From Erwinia persicina NBRC 102418 (GTDB lineage Bacteria > Pseudomonadota > Gammaproteobacteria > Enterobacterales > Enterobacteriaceae): a DNA stretch of 64,000 nt. The position numbers and the translations under genes were made by a program. Shown here in pieces: positions 19,118 through 27,732 of this stretch; position 1 is the stretch's first letter; each line of letters starts with the position of its first letter. Below the pieces are notes generated by a model. That model saw only the letters and a list, made by a program, of their open reading frames with translations, made no database searches and was not told where the DNA came from. The stretch covers positions 1-64,000 of the forward strand of contig NZ_BCTN01000002.1 of the NCBI RefSeq assembly GCF_001571305.1. Reading direction: 5' to 3'.

Positions 19118-19975
19118 ATGACCGAACACGATCGGGACTGGCGTCACCGTCTGTATGTTTTTTTATTTGATGTGGGAAGCCCGGCCGGGCGTCGATTCGA
19201 ACTTTTCTGGATCGTTACTACGCTGGTCAGCGTGATAACGTTGTTTATTGAGTCATCAGAACCCGACAATATTACGCTGCAATTTAAAGAAGCCTCCGTA
19301 TTCCTTCTGATGGAATATGTTTTTACGCTGCTGTTCAGTCTGGAATATCTTCTGCGGGTAATCACCACCGAGCGCCCGCTGCAGTACATGCTCAGTTTTT
19401 TTGGCATCATTGACCTTATCACTACGCTCCCCCTGTACATTTTCTGGCTCTGGCCTGATATCGCGTTGCAATACATGATGGCGATACGTTTGCTACGGGT
19501 ACTGCGCCTGCTGCGCCTGATGAAATTACTGCGCTATATGGGGTCGGCCAGCGTGCTCTGGGAAAGCCTGATTAGCGCGCGGAAAAAACTGTCGTTATTC
19601 TTCGGTGGGGTGATGATATTGCTCTGTATATTCGGCGGACTGATGTACGTGATTGAAGGGCCTGAACACGGTTTTACCAGCCTTCCGGTATCCGTCTACT
19701 GGGCCGTGGTCACGATGACGACAGTCGGTTATGGCGATATCACGCCCCATACCCCGCTGGGGCGGATGATTTCGTCGGTGCTCATCCTGCTGGGCTACTC
19801 ACTGATTGCCATTCCGACCGGTGTAATGAGTTCGTATATGACAGAAGTGATGCAGCGCAACCGCCACCGTCGTCAGTGCAGCGACTGCAAGCAAACCGGT
19901 CATGATGATGATGCGCACTACTGCAAAAGTTGTGGGGGGGCGCTGGGGGATAAAAATGGAAAAGGCCCGCTTTAG
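19118..19975 (+). CDS. Voltage-gated potassium-channel-like ion transporter with C-terminal zinc ribbon
   Basis: This is a six-helix ion channel of 285 residues. S1-S3 lie within about 28-110. The S4 voltage sensor has Arg at 124, 127, 130 and 133, Lys136 and Arg139, every third residue. The pore loop carries the K+ selectivity filter TTVGYGD (201-207), and S6 follows. The tail is unusual: Cys254, Cys257, Cys269 and Cys272 form a CX2C-X11-CX2C zinc-ribbon-like module, replacing the RCK domain of E. coli Kch. E. coli kch lies nearby (after cls), so this may be a functional replacement. I chose the ATG at 19118 with GGAGGG just upstream. The stop codon lies in the loop of a terminator. Confidence 0.88.
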   Translation: MTEHDRDWRHRLYVFLFDVGSPAGRRFELFWIVTTLVSVITLFIESSEPDNITLQFKEASVFLLMEYVFTLLFSLEYLLRVITTERPLQYMLSFFGIIDLITTLPLYIFWLWPDIALQYMMAIRLLRVLRLLRLMKLLRYMGSASVLWESLISARKKLSLFFGGVMILLCIFGGLMYVIEGPEHGFTSLPVSVYWAVVTMTTVGYGDITPHTPLGRMISSVLILLGYSLIAIPTGVMSSYMTEVMQRNRHRRQCSDCKQTGHDDDAHYCKSCGGALGDKNGKGPL

Positions 19976-19987
19976 GCGGGCCTTTTA
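19960..19987. terminator. Terminator embedding the channel gene stop codon
   Basis: AAGGCCCGC and GCGGGCCTT form a 9-bp stem. The 5-nt loop TTTAG contains the TAG stop codon of the channel gene. TT follows on the plus strand, and a T-rich tract follows on the minus strand, so it can end yciU transcription as well. Confidence 0.8.
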
Positions 19988-19996
19988 AGCGGTGAC

Positions 19997-20320
19997 TTAC
20001 TCTTTCCACAGAATATGGCAGAGTTTGTGATCTTTTTCGCGGCACAGAAGCACGCGGGCAAAGACATCGGTAATCGGCTCACCGTCTTCTTCTCCCAGGC
20101 CAATCACGACCTCGGCAAAGAAATCAGGGTTAAGGTCGAAATCAACGTGTTCCGCCCAGTCTTCAGCCGGATCATAAAGCTCTGCGCCGCCGCGCTCCTC
20201 AAACTGAAGGTTAAACAGAATAACGTCGGCAGGATCAAGGTTATCCACCGCCAGCTCAAGAAAAATATCGTAAGCCTGTTCGAGGGTTTCATCTTCGGTA
20301 AGGCGGTTATTCAAATCCAT
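19997..20320 (-). CDS. yciU: DUF440 family protein YciU
   Basis: A small acidic protein of 107 residues, rich in Asp and Glu ([20 protein letters not shown]...). It belongs to the DUF440/HI1450 family; a Haemophilus homologue has been described as a double-stranded DNA mimic that binds HU. That function is family knowledge and not proven here. I chose ATG 20320 because AGGAAAG lies just upstream. The frame is open five codons further to 20335, but that ATG would overlap its own ribosome site. It follows clsA by 45 bp on the same strand and is probably cotranscribed. Confidence 0.93.
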   Translation of the reverse strand: MDLNNRLTEDETLEQAYDIFLELAVDNLDPADVILFNLQFEERGGAELYDPAEDWAEHVDFDLNPDFFAEVVIGLGEEDGEPITDVFARVLLCREKDHKLCHILWKE

Positions 20321-20365
20321 AGTCTTTCCTGTCATGCCCGTGGGCGCTGTGCATTTTCGCTCGTT

Positions 20366-21826
20366 TTACAGCAATGGACTGAAGAAGTAAAACAGTCGTT
20401 CAACGATACGCTGCCAGTAAGCACGGTGCGCCCAGCGTTTACCGTCTACCAGGCGTGAGCGGGCAATATAATCCTCCTGCACCCGCGCCAGATCGCTGCC
20501 AAAACCGTCATCATCAATCACCAGGGTTATCTCGAAATTGAGCCAAAGGCTGCGCATATCCAGATTCACCGTTCCTACCAGGCTCAACTGACCGTCTACC
20601 AGGATACTCTTGGTATGTAACAGGCCTCCTTCAAACTGGTAGATTTTTACCCCTGCTTCCAGCAGCTCGCCAAAGAAGGCCCGGCTTGCCCAGCCAACCA
20701 GCACAGAGTCATTGTGCCTTGGCACGATAATGATCACCTCCACTCCCCGGTATGCCGCCGTACAGATGGCGTGCAGCAGGTCATCGCTCGGAACAAAATA
20801 GGGTGTGGTCATGATCAACTGCTCACGGGCAGCATAGACTGCAGTGAGCAAAGCCTGGTGGATCATATCTTCCGGGAAGCCCGGGCCGGAGGCGATCACC
20901 TGAATCGTATGACCGCTCTCTGCCTCGAAGGGCATGATGTTGTCATCCGGCGGCGGAGGCAGAATGCGCTTGCCGGTTTCTATTTCCCAGTCACAGGAGT
21001 AGATGATGCCCATGGTGGTGGCTACCGGGCCCTCCATACGCGCCATCAAATCCACCCACTGGCCGACGCCAGCATCCTGTTTAAAGAAGCGGGGATCCAC
21101 CAGGTTCATGCTGCCGGTATACGCGATGTAGTTGTCTATCAGCACCACCTTGCGATGCTGACGCAGATCCATACGCCGGAGAAAGACACGCAGCAGGTTG
21201 ACCTTGAGCGCCTCGATCACGTCGACGCCTGCATTGCGCAGCATTGCCGCCCATGGGCTGCGGAAAAAGTCGACGCTCCCGGCGGAGTCCAGCATCAGCC
21301 GGCAGTGAACCCCGCGACGTGCCGCCGCCATCAGCGCTTCTGCCACCTCATCGGCCTGGCCGCCAGGCTGCCAGATATAGAACACCATTTCGATATTGTG
21401 ACGCGCCAGCTGGATATCGCGCACCAGCGTGCGCAGCGTATCGTCGGTGCTGGTCAGCAGCTGAAGCTGATTCCCTTTGACCCCGGCGATCCCCTGACGG
21501 TTCTCACACAGCTGAAACAGCGAGCGGGCAACGTCACTGTTGCTCTCAGCAAAAATATGATGGCTGGATTTCAATTCACTCAGCCAGCGTGCGGTTGAAG
21601 GCCACATGGTACGGGCCCGCTCTGCGCGACGTTTCCCCAGATGCAGCTCACCGAAGGAGAGATAGGCGATAATCCCCACCAGCGGCAGGATATAGATAAT
21701 CAACAGCCAGGCCATGGCCGAAGGCACCGCGCGACGTTTCATCAGGATGCGCAGGGTTACACTGGCGATCAATAGCCAGTAGCCAAAGACCAGCAGCCAG
21801 CTCATCACGGTGTAAAAAGTGGTCAT
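20366..21826 (-). CDS. clsA: Cardiolipin synthase A
   Basis: ClsA condenses two phosphatidylglycerol molecules into cardiolipin and glycerol at the inner membrane. The 486 residues match the E. coli length. Two N-terminal membrane segments (about 3-27 and 37-58) precede two phospholipase D domains. Their HKD motifs are intact: His224, Lys226, Asp231 in HRKVVLIDN, and His404, Lys406, Asp411 in HTKSILVDG. The gene runs towards yciU and is divergent from yciY. Confidence 0.98.
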   Translation of the reverse strand: MTTFYTVMSWLLVFGYWLLIASVTLRILMKRRAVPSAMAWLLIIYILPLVGIIAYLSFGELHLGKRRAERARTMWPSTARWLSELKSSHHIFAESNSDVARSLFQLCENRQGIAGVKGNQLQLLTSTDDTLRTLVRDIQLARHNIEMVFYIWQPGGQADEVAEALMAAARRGVHCRLMLDSAGSVDFFRSPWAAMLRNAGVDVIEALKVNLLRVFLRRMDLRQHRKVVLIDNYIAYTGSMNLVDPRFFKQDAGVGQWVDLMARMEGPVATTMGIIYSCDWEIETGKRILPPPPDDNIMPFEAESGHTIQVIASGPGFPEDMIHQALLTAVYAAREQLIMTTPYFVPSDDLLHAICTAAYRGVEVIIIVPRHNDSVLVGWASRAFFGELLEAGVKIYQFEGGLLHTKSILVDGQLSLVGTVNLDMRSLWLNFEITLVIDDDGFGSDLARVQEDYIARSRLVDGKRWAHRAYWQRIVERLFYFFSPLL

Positions 21827-21945
21827 TAAGTGAAAATCCTGTTCACACGGAAGTCTTAGGAGTTTACGTGCAGATGAGAGCGCTGGGAACCTTTAAACCA
21901 TAATCGTTTTAAAGACATCGGACCTGGTGTGAAGGAAGAAAGGTT

Positions 21946-21951
21946 TATACT
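21946..21951 (+). promoter_or_regulatory. Candidate -10 element for yciY
   Basis: TATACT 46 bp upstream of the yciY start, in the 170-bp divergent region between clsA and yciY. No convincing -35 hexamer is seen at 16-18 bp, so the call is tentative. Confidence 0.4.
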
Positions 21952-21996
21952 GCGCCGCGAGTTTTAACGTATGCAGAAGTGAAGAGTGAGAGAGTC

Positions 21997-22170
21997 ATGA
22001 GACGAAGCAGAAATGAAGTTGCACGCTGGCGTATGAGCCGCCAGGTTCAGCGTCGCCGCGCGCGCTGGTTAGAAGGGCAGTCACGTCGTTATGGCCGTAT
22101 GCACTCTTTCCGGCACATGGTCAGCCAGCAGCAGCGCCGTTCTATTCTGTTTATCACTCAGCATCACTGA
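21997..22170 (+). CDS. yciY: Small basic protein YciY
   Basis: A 57-residue, strongly basic protein (many Arg, RRSRNEVARWRMSRQVQRRR at the start) with the same length as E. coli YciY and the same place between cls and yciI. I chose the ATG at 21997, preceded by GAGTGAGAGA, rather than the upstream GTG at 21979. Function is unknown. The composition suggests nucleic-acid or ribosome contact, but that is only inference. Confidence 0.82.
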   Translation: MRRSRNEVARWRMSRQVQRRRARWLEGQSRRYGRMHSFRHMVSQQQRRSILFITQHH

Positions 22171-22183
22171 TGCGCGGGGCTCA

Positions 22184-22208
22184 TCCGGCGGTTCACTGAA
22201 CCGCCGGA
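22184..22208. terminator. Palindromic stem between yciY and yciI
   Basis: TCCGGCGGTTCA and TGAACCGCCGGA are 12-base arms around one central base. It lies between convergent genes. No T-run follows on either side, so it may act as a Rho-independent-like stem only weakly. Confidence 0.5.
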
Positions 22209-22214
22209 ATGCGT

Positions 22215-22511
22215 TTAAAAGGCCCGTTTAAAGGGTTTAATATCGACATGTTTATACACGCCTGCGGCGATATAAGGGTCGTCCTGCGCCCATGACTGTG
22301 CTGATTCCAGTGATGGGAACTCGGCAATAATCGTCGACCCACTAAATCCTGCCACTCCGGGTTCGTTGCTGTCCACCGCAGGCATCGGGCCGGCAATAAT
22401 CAGACGACCTTCATCACGCAGTAACTGCAGGCGCGCCAGGTGAGCGGGGCGCACGGCGGTGCGTTTTTCCAGTGAGTCACTATTATCTTCAGCGTAAATT
22501 ACGTAGAGCAC
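22215..22511 (-). CDS. yciI: YCII-family protein YciI
   Basis: A 98-residue protein of the YCII family (ferredoxin-like dimeric alpha-beta barrel), the same length as E. coli YciI. Conserved features include the N-terminal strand MLYVIYAED, the AHLARLQ helix with the conserved His, and the central [11 protein letters not shown] catalytic role has been proposed for His and Asp in the family, but the E. coli protein has no established reaction. Divergent from tonB across about 200 bp. Confidence 0.95.
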   Translation of the reverse strand: MLYVIYAEDNSDSLEKRTAVRPAHLARLQLLRDEGRLIIAGPMPAVDSNEPGVAGFSGSTIIAEFPSLESAQSWAQDDPYIAAGVYKHVDIKPFKRAF

Positions 22512-22654
22512 CTTCTGAACTCCTGTCGGGGATGAGATTCGGCATCACGTTAAGTGATCGTTAACATTTGTGCAAACGAAAGATAATTTGAGCTTGATAA
22601 AGGTCAGGCTGTCACGCTTTAAAGCGCAAAATGGCGATTCATTGTGAGAGGTTA

Positions 22655-22684
22655 TTGAAATTGATTGCTATTTGCATTTAAAAT
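22655..22684 (+). promoter_or_regulatory. tonB promoter, possible Fur region
   Basis: TTGAAA (22655-22660) and TAAAAT (22679-22684) are 18 bp apart, 29 bp upstream of the tonB start. The segment TTGCTATTTGCATTTAAAAT is nearly the same as I recall from E. coli tonB, where Fur represses under iron sufficiency. A strict 7-1-7 Fur box is not seen, so the Fur call is inference. Confidence 0.55.
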
Positions 22685-22713
22685 CACCCCCTCACATTTT
22701 GACCAGAAAGATT

Positions 22714-23439
22714 ATGACGACGCTAATAACCGATCTACCTCGCCGCTCACCTCTGCCCCTGCTGATTTCGGTCGTCCTGCATGGATCGGTGATCGGGGCG
22801 CTGCTGTATGCCTCTTTTCATCAGGCGGTCGAAATGCCCAAAGCGTCTGAACCCATCAGCGTGTCGCTGGTGGCGCCTGAAGTGCAGCCTGAACCTCAAC
22901 CGGCACCGCCGGTCGTAGAGCCTGTACCTGAACCAGAGCCGGAACCGGAACCTGTACCGGAACCTCCTAAGCCGGAACCCGTACCGATCCCTAAACCGCA
23001 GCCAAAGCCGAAACCCAAACCCAAACCGAAACCGGTGAAGAAAGAGGTGGTCAAGCCGAAGCAGGAAGTGAAGCCACGTCCGGCCGCCCCGGCAGAGACC
23101 CGGCCGACAGAGCAGACCCGGCCGTCTACGGCACCGAAAACCTCACAGGCCCCGTCAACGGCCGTATCAACTGGCCCGCGCGCGCTGACGATCGGCAAGC
23201 CTGGTTATCCGGCGCGAGCCTCTGCCCTGCGTGTGGAAGGGCGGGTACGCATCCAGTTTGATGTTAACAGCGGAGGTCAGGTTGAGAATCTGCGCATCCT
23301 TTCGGCAGAGCCGCGCAATATGTTTGAACGTGAAGTGAAGCAGGCCGTGCGCAAGTGGCGTTATGAACCCGGTAAACCGGGCAAGGATGTGACGATGAAT
23401 ATTGTCTTCAAGATGAACGGTGGCAGCAACATCGAATAA
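22714..23439 (+). CDS. tonB: Energy transducer TonB
   Basis: TonB couples the proton motive force (through ExbB-ExbD) to outer-membrane transporters for siderophores and vitamin B12. A single N-terminal membrane anchor (about 13-34) holds the SXXXH motif (Ser19-His23) that contacts ExbB/ExbD. A periplasm-spanning Pro-rich stretch (about 58-125) is split into acidic Glu-Pro repeats (70-90) and basic Lys-Pro repeats (93-110). The C-terminal domain (about 165-241) carries YPARASALRVEGRVRIQFDV. I chose the ATG at 22714 (MTTLITDLPRR), giving 241 residues against 239 in E. coli. The longer open frame runs through the promoter. Confidence 0.96.
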   Translation: MTTLITDLPRRSPLPLLISVVLHGSVIGALLYASFHQAVEMPKASEPISVSLVAPEVQPEPQPAPPVVEPVPEPEPEPEPVPEPPKPEPVPIPKPQPKPKPKPKPKPVKKEVVKPKQEVKPRPAAPAETRPTEQTRPSTAPKTSQAPSTAVSTGPRALTIGKPGYPARASALRVEGRVRIQFDVNSGGQVENLRILSAEPRNMFEREVKQAVRKWRYEPGKPGKDVTMNIVFKMNGGSNIE

Positions 23440-23458
23440 CACCGCCCTGTCGGGCTGA

Positions 23459-23490
23459 TCCCGGGTGCTTACGTCTTTAAGCGCCCGGGA
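23459..23490. terminator. Stem-loop between tonB and yciA
   Basis: TCCCGGGTGCTTA and TAAGCGCCCGGGA pair over 13 positions with one G-T wobble and a 6-nt loop. No T-run follows. It separates the convergent tonB and yciA genes. Confidence 0.55.
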
Positions 23491-23543
23491 CGGGCAACAT
23501 GCTGCCGATGGTGGGGCGCAGCAGATGGATAAACAGGGTGAGG

Positions 23544-23969
23544 TTAGTCTGTTTCTAACGAGAAATGACTTTTATCTTCTGGCAGCGGGCGCGGTTTCCC
23601 TTCGGGATCCACGGCCACGTAGATAAACACCGCCTCGGTCGTGCAGTAGCGTTGCCCGATAGGTTCAGACGACACTTTTTTAATCCACACTTCAATATTA
23701 ATGGTAATAGAGCTGGTCCCGGTGCGGATACAGCGGGCATGGCACGTGACGACATCCCCCACGGCCACCGGCTTCAGGAATGTCATGCCGTCGGCACGCA
23801 CAGTAACCACGCGGCCTTCGGCAATCTCTTTCGCCAGTATGGCCCCACCCATATCCATCTGCGACATCAGCCAGCCACCGAAAATATCGCCATTAGCGTT
23901 AGTATCAGCGGGCATGGCAAGGGTACGCAGCACCATTTCACCCTGCGGTGTTCTTTGTTCTTCACTCAT
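23544..23969 (-). CDS. yciA: Acyl-CoA thioesterase YciA
   Basis: YciA is a hotdog-fold thioesterase that hydrolyses a broad range of acyl-CoAs. The family core LRTLAMPADTNANGDIFGGWLMSQMD (about residues 14-39) contains the active-site Asp/Asn region. The protein has 141 residues, nine more than E. coli YciA, mostly at the C-terminus (LPEDKSHFSLETD). An AGGAACA ribosome site precedes the ATG. It lies at the end of a probable yciC-yciB-yciA cluster. Confidence 0.95.
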   Translation of the reverse strand: MSEEQRTPQGEMVLRTLAMPADTNANGDIFGGWLMSQMDMGGAILAKEIAEGRVVTVRADGMTFLKPVAVGDVVTCHARCIRTGTSSITINIEVWIKKVSSEPIGQRYCTTEAVFIYVAVDPEGKPRPLPEDKSHFSLETD

Positions 23970-24011
23970 CGTTGTGTTCCTGACATGGCTGACAGCGTCA
24001 ATACGCTATCA

Positions 24012-24031
24012 CCCGGCATTATTCTGCCGGG
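24012..24031 (-). repeat. Stem-loop between yciB and yciA
   Basis: CCCGGCA and TGCCGGG form a 7-bp stem with a 6-nt loop in the 71-bp gap between yciB and yciA. Possibly an mRNA processing or stability element. Confidence 0.4.
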
Positions 24032-24040
24032 CAGCGCGGG

Positions 24041-24577
24041 TTATTTTTCTTCTTGTGGCATCAGGCGATAAATATAGACGCCGCTTAACAGGGTAAAGAT
24101 CAGGGTCAACGCACTTAACCCAAACACCTTAAAGTTCATCCAGATATCCTGAGAAAGCCAGAATGCCACATAGATATTGGCCAGGCCACAGCTGAGGAAG
24201 AACAGGGCCCAGGCAATATTCAGACGCCGCCAGGCAAACTGAGGCAGCTGGATCTCTTTACCTAACATTTTTTGAATCAGCGGCTGCTGCATAAAGAAGT
24301 GGCTGAACAGCAGGGCAAGGGTGAACAGACCGTAAATAATGCTCACCTTCCACTTTATAAAGTCCGGGTTGTGCAGGGCAATCGTCAGGGTACCGAATAC
24401 GGCAACCAGCGCAAAGGTGACCAGGGACATCTTCTCCAGCTTGCGATACAGAAACCAGCTGATCACCAGCGCCAGCGCGGAGGCGACAATCAGCGCCCCT
24501 GAGGCGACAAAAATGTCGTACAACTTATAAAAAATAAAAAACACCACGAGGGGGAGAAAATCGAGTAACTGCTTCAT
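24041..24577 (-). CDS. yciB: Inner membrane-spanning protein YciB (intracellular septation protein A family)
   Basis: A 178-residue integral membrane protein with about five hydrophobic helices, one residue shorter than E. coli YciB (179). It is also called IspZ. The family is linked to cell-envelope synthesis and septation; in E. coli YciB interacts with elongation and division proteins. The N-terminus [19 protein letters not shown] is the family hallmark. I chose the ATG at 24577 (MKQLLDF); the open frame extends 12 codons upstream without family similarity. A 10-bp stem-loop separates it from yciC. Confidence 0.95.
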   Translation of the reverse strand: MKQLLDFLPLVVFFIFYKLYDIFVASGALIVASALALVISWFLYRKLEKMSLVTFALVAVFGTLTIALHNPDFIKWKVSIIYGLFTLALLFSHFFMQQPLIQKMLGKEIQLPQFAWRRLNIAWALFFLSCGLANIYVAFWLSQDIWMNFKVFGLSALTLIFTLLSGVYIYRLMPQEEK

Positions 24578-24621
24578 AGCGCTTCCAGATGACAGAATAA
24601 ACCGAAATATCATTAACCAGC

Positions 24622-24645
24622 GGAATGCCTCTGTCGAGGCATTCC
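24622..24645 (-). repeat. Stem-loop between yciC and yciB
   Basis: GGAATGCCTC and GAGGCATTCC form a perfect 10-bp stem with a 4-nt loop between yciC and yciB. It lacks a T-run, so it may be a partial terminator or a stability element. Confidence 0.5.
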
Positions 24646-24652
24646 TGATGAA

Positions 24653-25390
24653 TTAACGTAACAGCATATACAGCCGGGACAAATAGATTATCAGTATGGC
24701 TGACACCAGATTACTGAGTCCATTGATCACGACTGAGGCGACATCCGGCGGCAGACGCAGCATGGATGAGGCCAGCAGTAACAAAATAAGTTTGGCAACT
24801 ATCCACAAGATAACGGCCGGTGCAATCAGGCGCATATGACCCCATCCGAGGCGTACGCTTGAACGCATGGCGGCGAACACACCTACTTTTTCAGTGGTCA
24901 TGATCATCGGCGACAGCGCCAGCGTAACCGCCAGCAGTACCCCCGGGACGACCAGCACCATAAAGCCCAGCTGAATCACCAGCGTCATCAAAAACGTCAG
25001 CAGCAGCAGGCGGGGCAGATAAGGCGCAGAAGCACCGATGGCACGCAGGGCGCTGACGCGCTGACCGGAAGAAACCATCGGAATAAGGCATAACATTCCC
25101 CCCAGTAACAGCACATTACCGACCAGTGAGGCGAATGTACCTGCCGCAGAGGCGCGAAGCAGCACCGCCTGTTGCTCCGGTGACATGTTCTGCACCATCT
25201 CCATCAGGCTGCTGGCGGAACCGGCTGCGCCATCGCCGAGGATCTGCATCTGGTCGGCATCCGGCGTGAAGGCCTTACCGATCAGCATGGTAATAAATGA
25301 AGTCAGTAAAGCCATCAGCACAATGGTGACCAACTGATGGCGGAAGAAATTTCCCGTGTCACGGTATAGCGAACCCGCCGTGATAGACAT
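24653..25390 (-). CDS. yciC: UPF0259 membrane protein YciC
   Basis: A 245-residue inner-membrane protein (E. coli 247) with about six hydrophobic segments, starting [19 protein letters not shown]. In E. coli yciB and yciC are neighbours and interact genetically; loss affects envelope integrity and phospholipid balance. The exact biochemical activity is not known. AAGGAGAG precedes the ATG. First gene of the yciCBA cluster, divergent from ompW. Confidence 0.94.
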   Translation of the reverse strand: MSITAGSLYRDTGNFFRHQLVTIVLMALLTSFITMLIGKAFTPDADQMQILGDGAAGSASSLMEMVQNMSPEQQAVLLRASAAGTFASLVGNVLLLGGMLCLIPMVSSGQRVSALRAIGASAPYLPRLLLLTFLMTLVIQLGFMVLVVPGVLLAVTLALSPMIMTTEKVGVFAAMRSSVRLGWGHMRLIAPAVILWIVAKLILLLLASSMLRLPPDVASVVINGLSNLVSAILIIYLSRLYMLLR

Positions 25391-25610
25391 GTACTCTCCT
25401 TGAAAGATCGGTGTTATCGATCCGGCGATTGTACATGTTCAGATGGGGTGCTGGCACCCAGATTGACATAACTTTCGATTTAAGAAGGGATTAACCCTTT
25501 TTTACCCCCGCGTGATGATCTCACCTTTCCTGCAGATGACGTCCTGGCGGTCTTACGCCCATTTACCTCAGCGGATCAATAAGAATCCTACTAGGGCAGA
25601 GGGGTGAAAA

Positions 25611-25624
25611 TTGATCTAAATCAA
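25611..25624 (+). promoter_or_regulatory. Perfect FNR box upstream of ompW
   Basis: TTGATCTAAATCAA matches the FNR consensus TTGAT-N4-ATCAA at every defined position. It lies 142 bp upstream of the ompW start. A -10-like TATTGA at 25652-25657 would place the box about 41-47 bp upstream of the transcription start, a class II activator position. FNR and ArcA control of ompW is established in E. coli. The rest of the 375-bp yciC-ompW gap shows no gene. Confidence 0.8.
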
Positions 25625-25765
25625 CCCACTGTTTTTTATCAAGTTTATTGGTATTGATTTGAATGATTTTTGGCATGGAACAGCGTAGAAATATGTCGTG
25701 AATTTGCACTAAGGCCTCGAAGCAGGTCACATGCTGACAATAATTTTGAAGAAAAGGAGTGGTCT

Positions 25766-26401
25766 ATGAAACTGAAAGCACTGGCACTGGCCGTTGTTAC
25801 CTTACTACCGGCTGTCGCTTCCGCGCATGAAGCGGGCGATTTCTTTATGCGTGCCGGATCGGCTACCGTTCGCCCTACAGGGGGATCGGATAATGTTATG
25901 GGACTGGGCGAATTTAATGTTGATAACAACACCCAGCTTGGTCTGACGTTTACTTATATGGCTACCGACCATATTGGTGTGGAACTGCTGGGCGCGACAC
26001 CGTTCAGGCACCATGTTGGCCTGCGTGCTACCGGAACGCTGGCGACCGTGCACCAGCTGCCGCCAACCCTGATGGCACAGTGGTATTTTATGGGGAACAC
26101 CAGTAAATGGCAGCCTTATGCCGGGATTGGCGTTAACTACACCATGTTCTATAACACCGACTTCAATCAGACCGGGCGCGATGCCGGCCTGAGCAATCTG
26201 AGTGTGAAAAACAGCTGGGGTGTGGCAGGGCAGCTGGGCCTGGATTACCAGTTAACACCAGACTGGATGCTGAACGCCTCCCTGTGGTACATGGACATCA
26301 ACACAAAAGTCCGCTTCGACTCGGCAGCCGCGGGTCGTCAGAGTATTGAAACCCACATCAACCCGTTCGTCTTCTTCTTTGGCGCGGGATACCGTTTTTA
26401 A
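25766..26401 (+). CDS. ompW: Outer-membrane protein OmpW
   Basis: OmpW is an eight-stranded outer-membrane beta-barrel with a hydrophobic channel, and is a colicin S4 receptor in E. coli. A signal peptide (MKLKALALAVVTLLPAVASA, cleavage after residue 20) is followed by mature HEAGDFFMRAG. The C-terminal Phe of FFGAGYRF is the outer-membrane assembly signal. It has 211 residues against 212 in E. coli. I chose ATG 25766 after AAAAGGAG; the upstream open frame has no signal peptide. The FNR box upstream fits expression without oxygen. Confidence 0.97.
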   Translation: MKLKALALAVVTLLPAVASAHEAGDFFMRAGSATVRPTGGSDNVMGLGEFNVDNNTQLGLTFTYMATDHIGVELLGATPFRHHVGLRATGTLATVHQLPPTLMAQWYFMGNTSKWQPYAGIGVNYTMFYNTDFNQTGRDAGLSNLSVKNSWGVAGQLGLDYQLTPDWMLNASLWYMDINTKVRFDSAAAGRQSIETHINPFVFFFGAGYRF

Positions 26402-26418
26402 GTTTTTGTAGCAGAAAA

Positions 26419-26445
26419 AAAGGCGCGAAATTCGCGCCTTTTTGA
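26419..26445. terminator. Bidirectional terminator ompW / BON lipoprotein
   Basis: AAGGCGCGA-AAT-TCGCGCCTT with AAAAAA before and TTTTT after. It serves both converging genes. Confidence 0.9.
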
Positions 26446-26459
26446 TTGGGAAGGTCAGA

Positions 26460-26774
26460 TTACTTAATCTGCATATTGTTCACAACAGACTTCACACCCG
26501 GTACGCCACGCGTCACCTGTACGGCACGGTTAGCCGCCTGCGGTGAGCTGACAAAACCACTCAGCTGTACGCGACCTTTAAAGGTCTCGACATTGATTTC
26601 CGTCGACTTCAGCGATTTATCACCCAGCAGCTCCGCTTTTACCTTGGTCGTCACCACGGTGTCATCAATGTATCCACCAGTACCTTCTTTGGTAGACGTT
26701 GGCGCACAGGCGCTGACGGACAGTGCAACCACCGCAGCAATAACCACACCCGATAAGACTTTAAACAATTTCAT
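26460..26774 (-). CDS. BON-domain lipoprotein
   Basis: A 104-residue exported lipoprotein. A hydrophobic signal ends in the lipobox LSVSAC with Cys23 as the lipid-modified residue. A single BON domain follows (about 35-104; DDTVVTTKVKAELL, then GRVQLSGFVSSPQAANRAV and GVKSVVNNMQI). BON domains, found in OsmY and DolP, bind membranes or phospholipids in the periplasm. I chose the ATG at 26774 with AGGGAGA upstream; the longer frame adds a non-signal extension. In E. coli this place between ompW and trpA is held by yciGFE, which are absent. The exact role is unknown, though an OsmY-like stress function is plausible. Confidence 0.88.
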   Translation of the reverse strand: MKLFKVLSGVVIAAVVALSVSACAPTSTKEGTGGYIDDTVVTTKVKAELLGDKSLKSTEINVETFKGRVQLSGFVSSPQAANRAVQVTRGVPGVKSVVNNMQIK

Positions 26775-26884
26775 TGCATCTCTCCCTGTCATCATCAATA
26801 GGCTGTAACCAGCATAATTGCGGTTCACAGTAATAGTTGTTCAGAGAAGGGAAGAAAGCAAATGAGAAGTGTGAGAAATAGAAA

Positions 26885-26917
26885 TAAAATAATGCCTTAT
26901 CGCCGGGATAAGGCATT
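26885..26917 (-). terminator. trp operon terminator
   Basis: On the minus strand AATGCCTTATC and GATAAGGCATT form an 11-bp stem with a 5-nt loop, followed by ATTTTATTTC. It lies just past the trpA stop codon. Confidence 0.85.
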
Positions 26918-26925
26918 AAGTGAAA

Positions 26926-27732
26926 TTAACGGCGTGTCGCTGCTTTCAGGGTAGCGGCAAAGGCGGTTAGTTCTTTCAGCATCACATCGGGATGTGACAC
27001 ATTGCGCTCAATGATTTTGACAATCGCTGACCCTGAGATCGCACCCGCAGCGCCGGAATCAATCGCTTCCCTGACCTGTGATGCTTCAGAGATGCCGAAG
27101 CCCTGCAGCGCCGGAGCGGCGTGATACTCACGCAGTTTATCAACCAGATGCTTCAGCGGCAGATTCGCGCGGGTTTCTGAACCCGTGACCCCGGCGCGTG
27201 ACAGCAGGTAGGTGTACCCCCGGCCGTGCGAGGCGATTTCGCGCAACAGATCGTCACTGGCATTCGGCGGACAGATAAAGATCGGCGCGACATTATGGCG
27301 CATGGCTGACTGGCGGAAAGGGGCAGATTCTTCAACGGGGACATCGGCAATCAGTACCGAATCCACGCCTGCCTGCTGGCAGCGGGCATAAAATTCATCG
27401 ATGCCGTTAGAAAATACCAGGTTGGCGTACATCAGCAGGCCAATCGGCAGGTCAGGGTATTTCTGACGAATGGTCGCCAGCATTTCAAAACATTGTGACG
27501 GTGTCACGCCTGCGGCAAAAGCGCGCAGGTTCGCGTTCTGAATCGTCGGGCCATCTGCCAGCGGATCGGAGAAAGGAATACCCAGCTCCAGCGCATCCGC
27601 GCCCCCGGCCACCAACGCATCGATAATCTGTAATGACAGCTCCGGCCCCGGATCGCCCAGCGTGACGAAAGGCACAAACGCCCCTTCATGACGTTCAGCA
27701 AGACGTTTAAAACAGCGGTCGTAACGTTCCAT
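26926..27732 (-). CDS. trpA: Tryptophan synthase alpha subunit
   Basis: TrpA cleaves indole-3-glycerol phosphate to glyceraldehyde-3-phosphate and indole, which is channelled to TrpB. It is a TIM barrel of 268 residues, the E. coli length. The catalytic Glu49 ([11 protein letters not shown]) and Asp60 are present. Its ATG overlaps the trpB stop codon by one base (TGATG), a classic translational coupling that keeps the subunits equal. Confidence 0.98.
   Translation of the reverse strand: MERYDRCFKRLAERHEGAFVPFVTLGDPGPELSLQIIDALVAGGADALELGIPFSDPLADGPTIQNANLRAFAAGVTPSQCFEMLATIRQKYPDLPIGLLMYANLVFSNGIDEFYARCQQAGVDSVLIADVPVEESAPFRQSAMRHNVAPIFICPPNASDDLLREIASHGRGYTYLLSRAGVTGSETRANLPLKHLVDKLREYHAAPALQGFGISEASQVREAIDSGAAGAISGSAIVKIIERNVSHPDVMLKELTAFAATLKAATRR

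Noticed and set aside
22921-23043. Tandem short repeats that could be read as a CRISPR or minisatellite
   Set aside because: They encode the Pro-rich periplasmic rod of TonB in frame; there are no spacers or cas genes.
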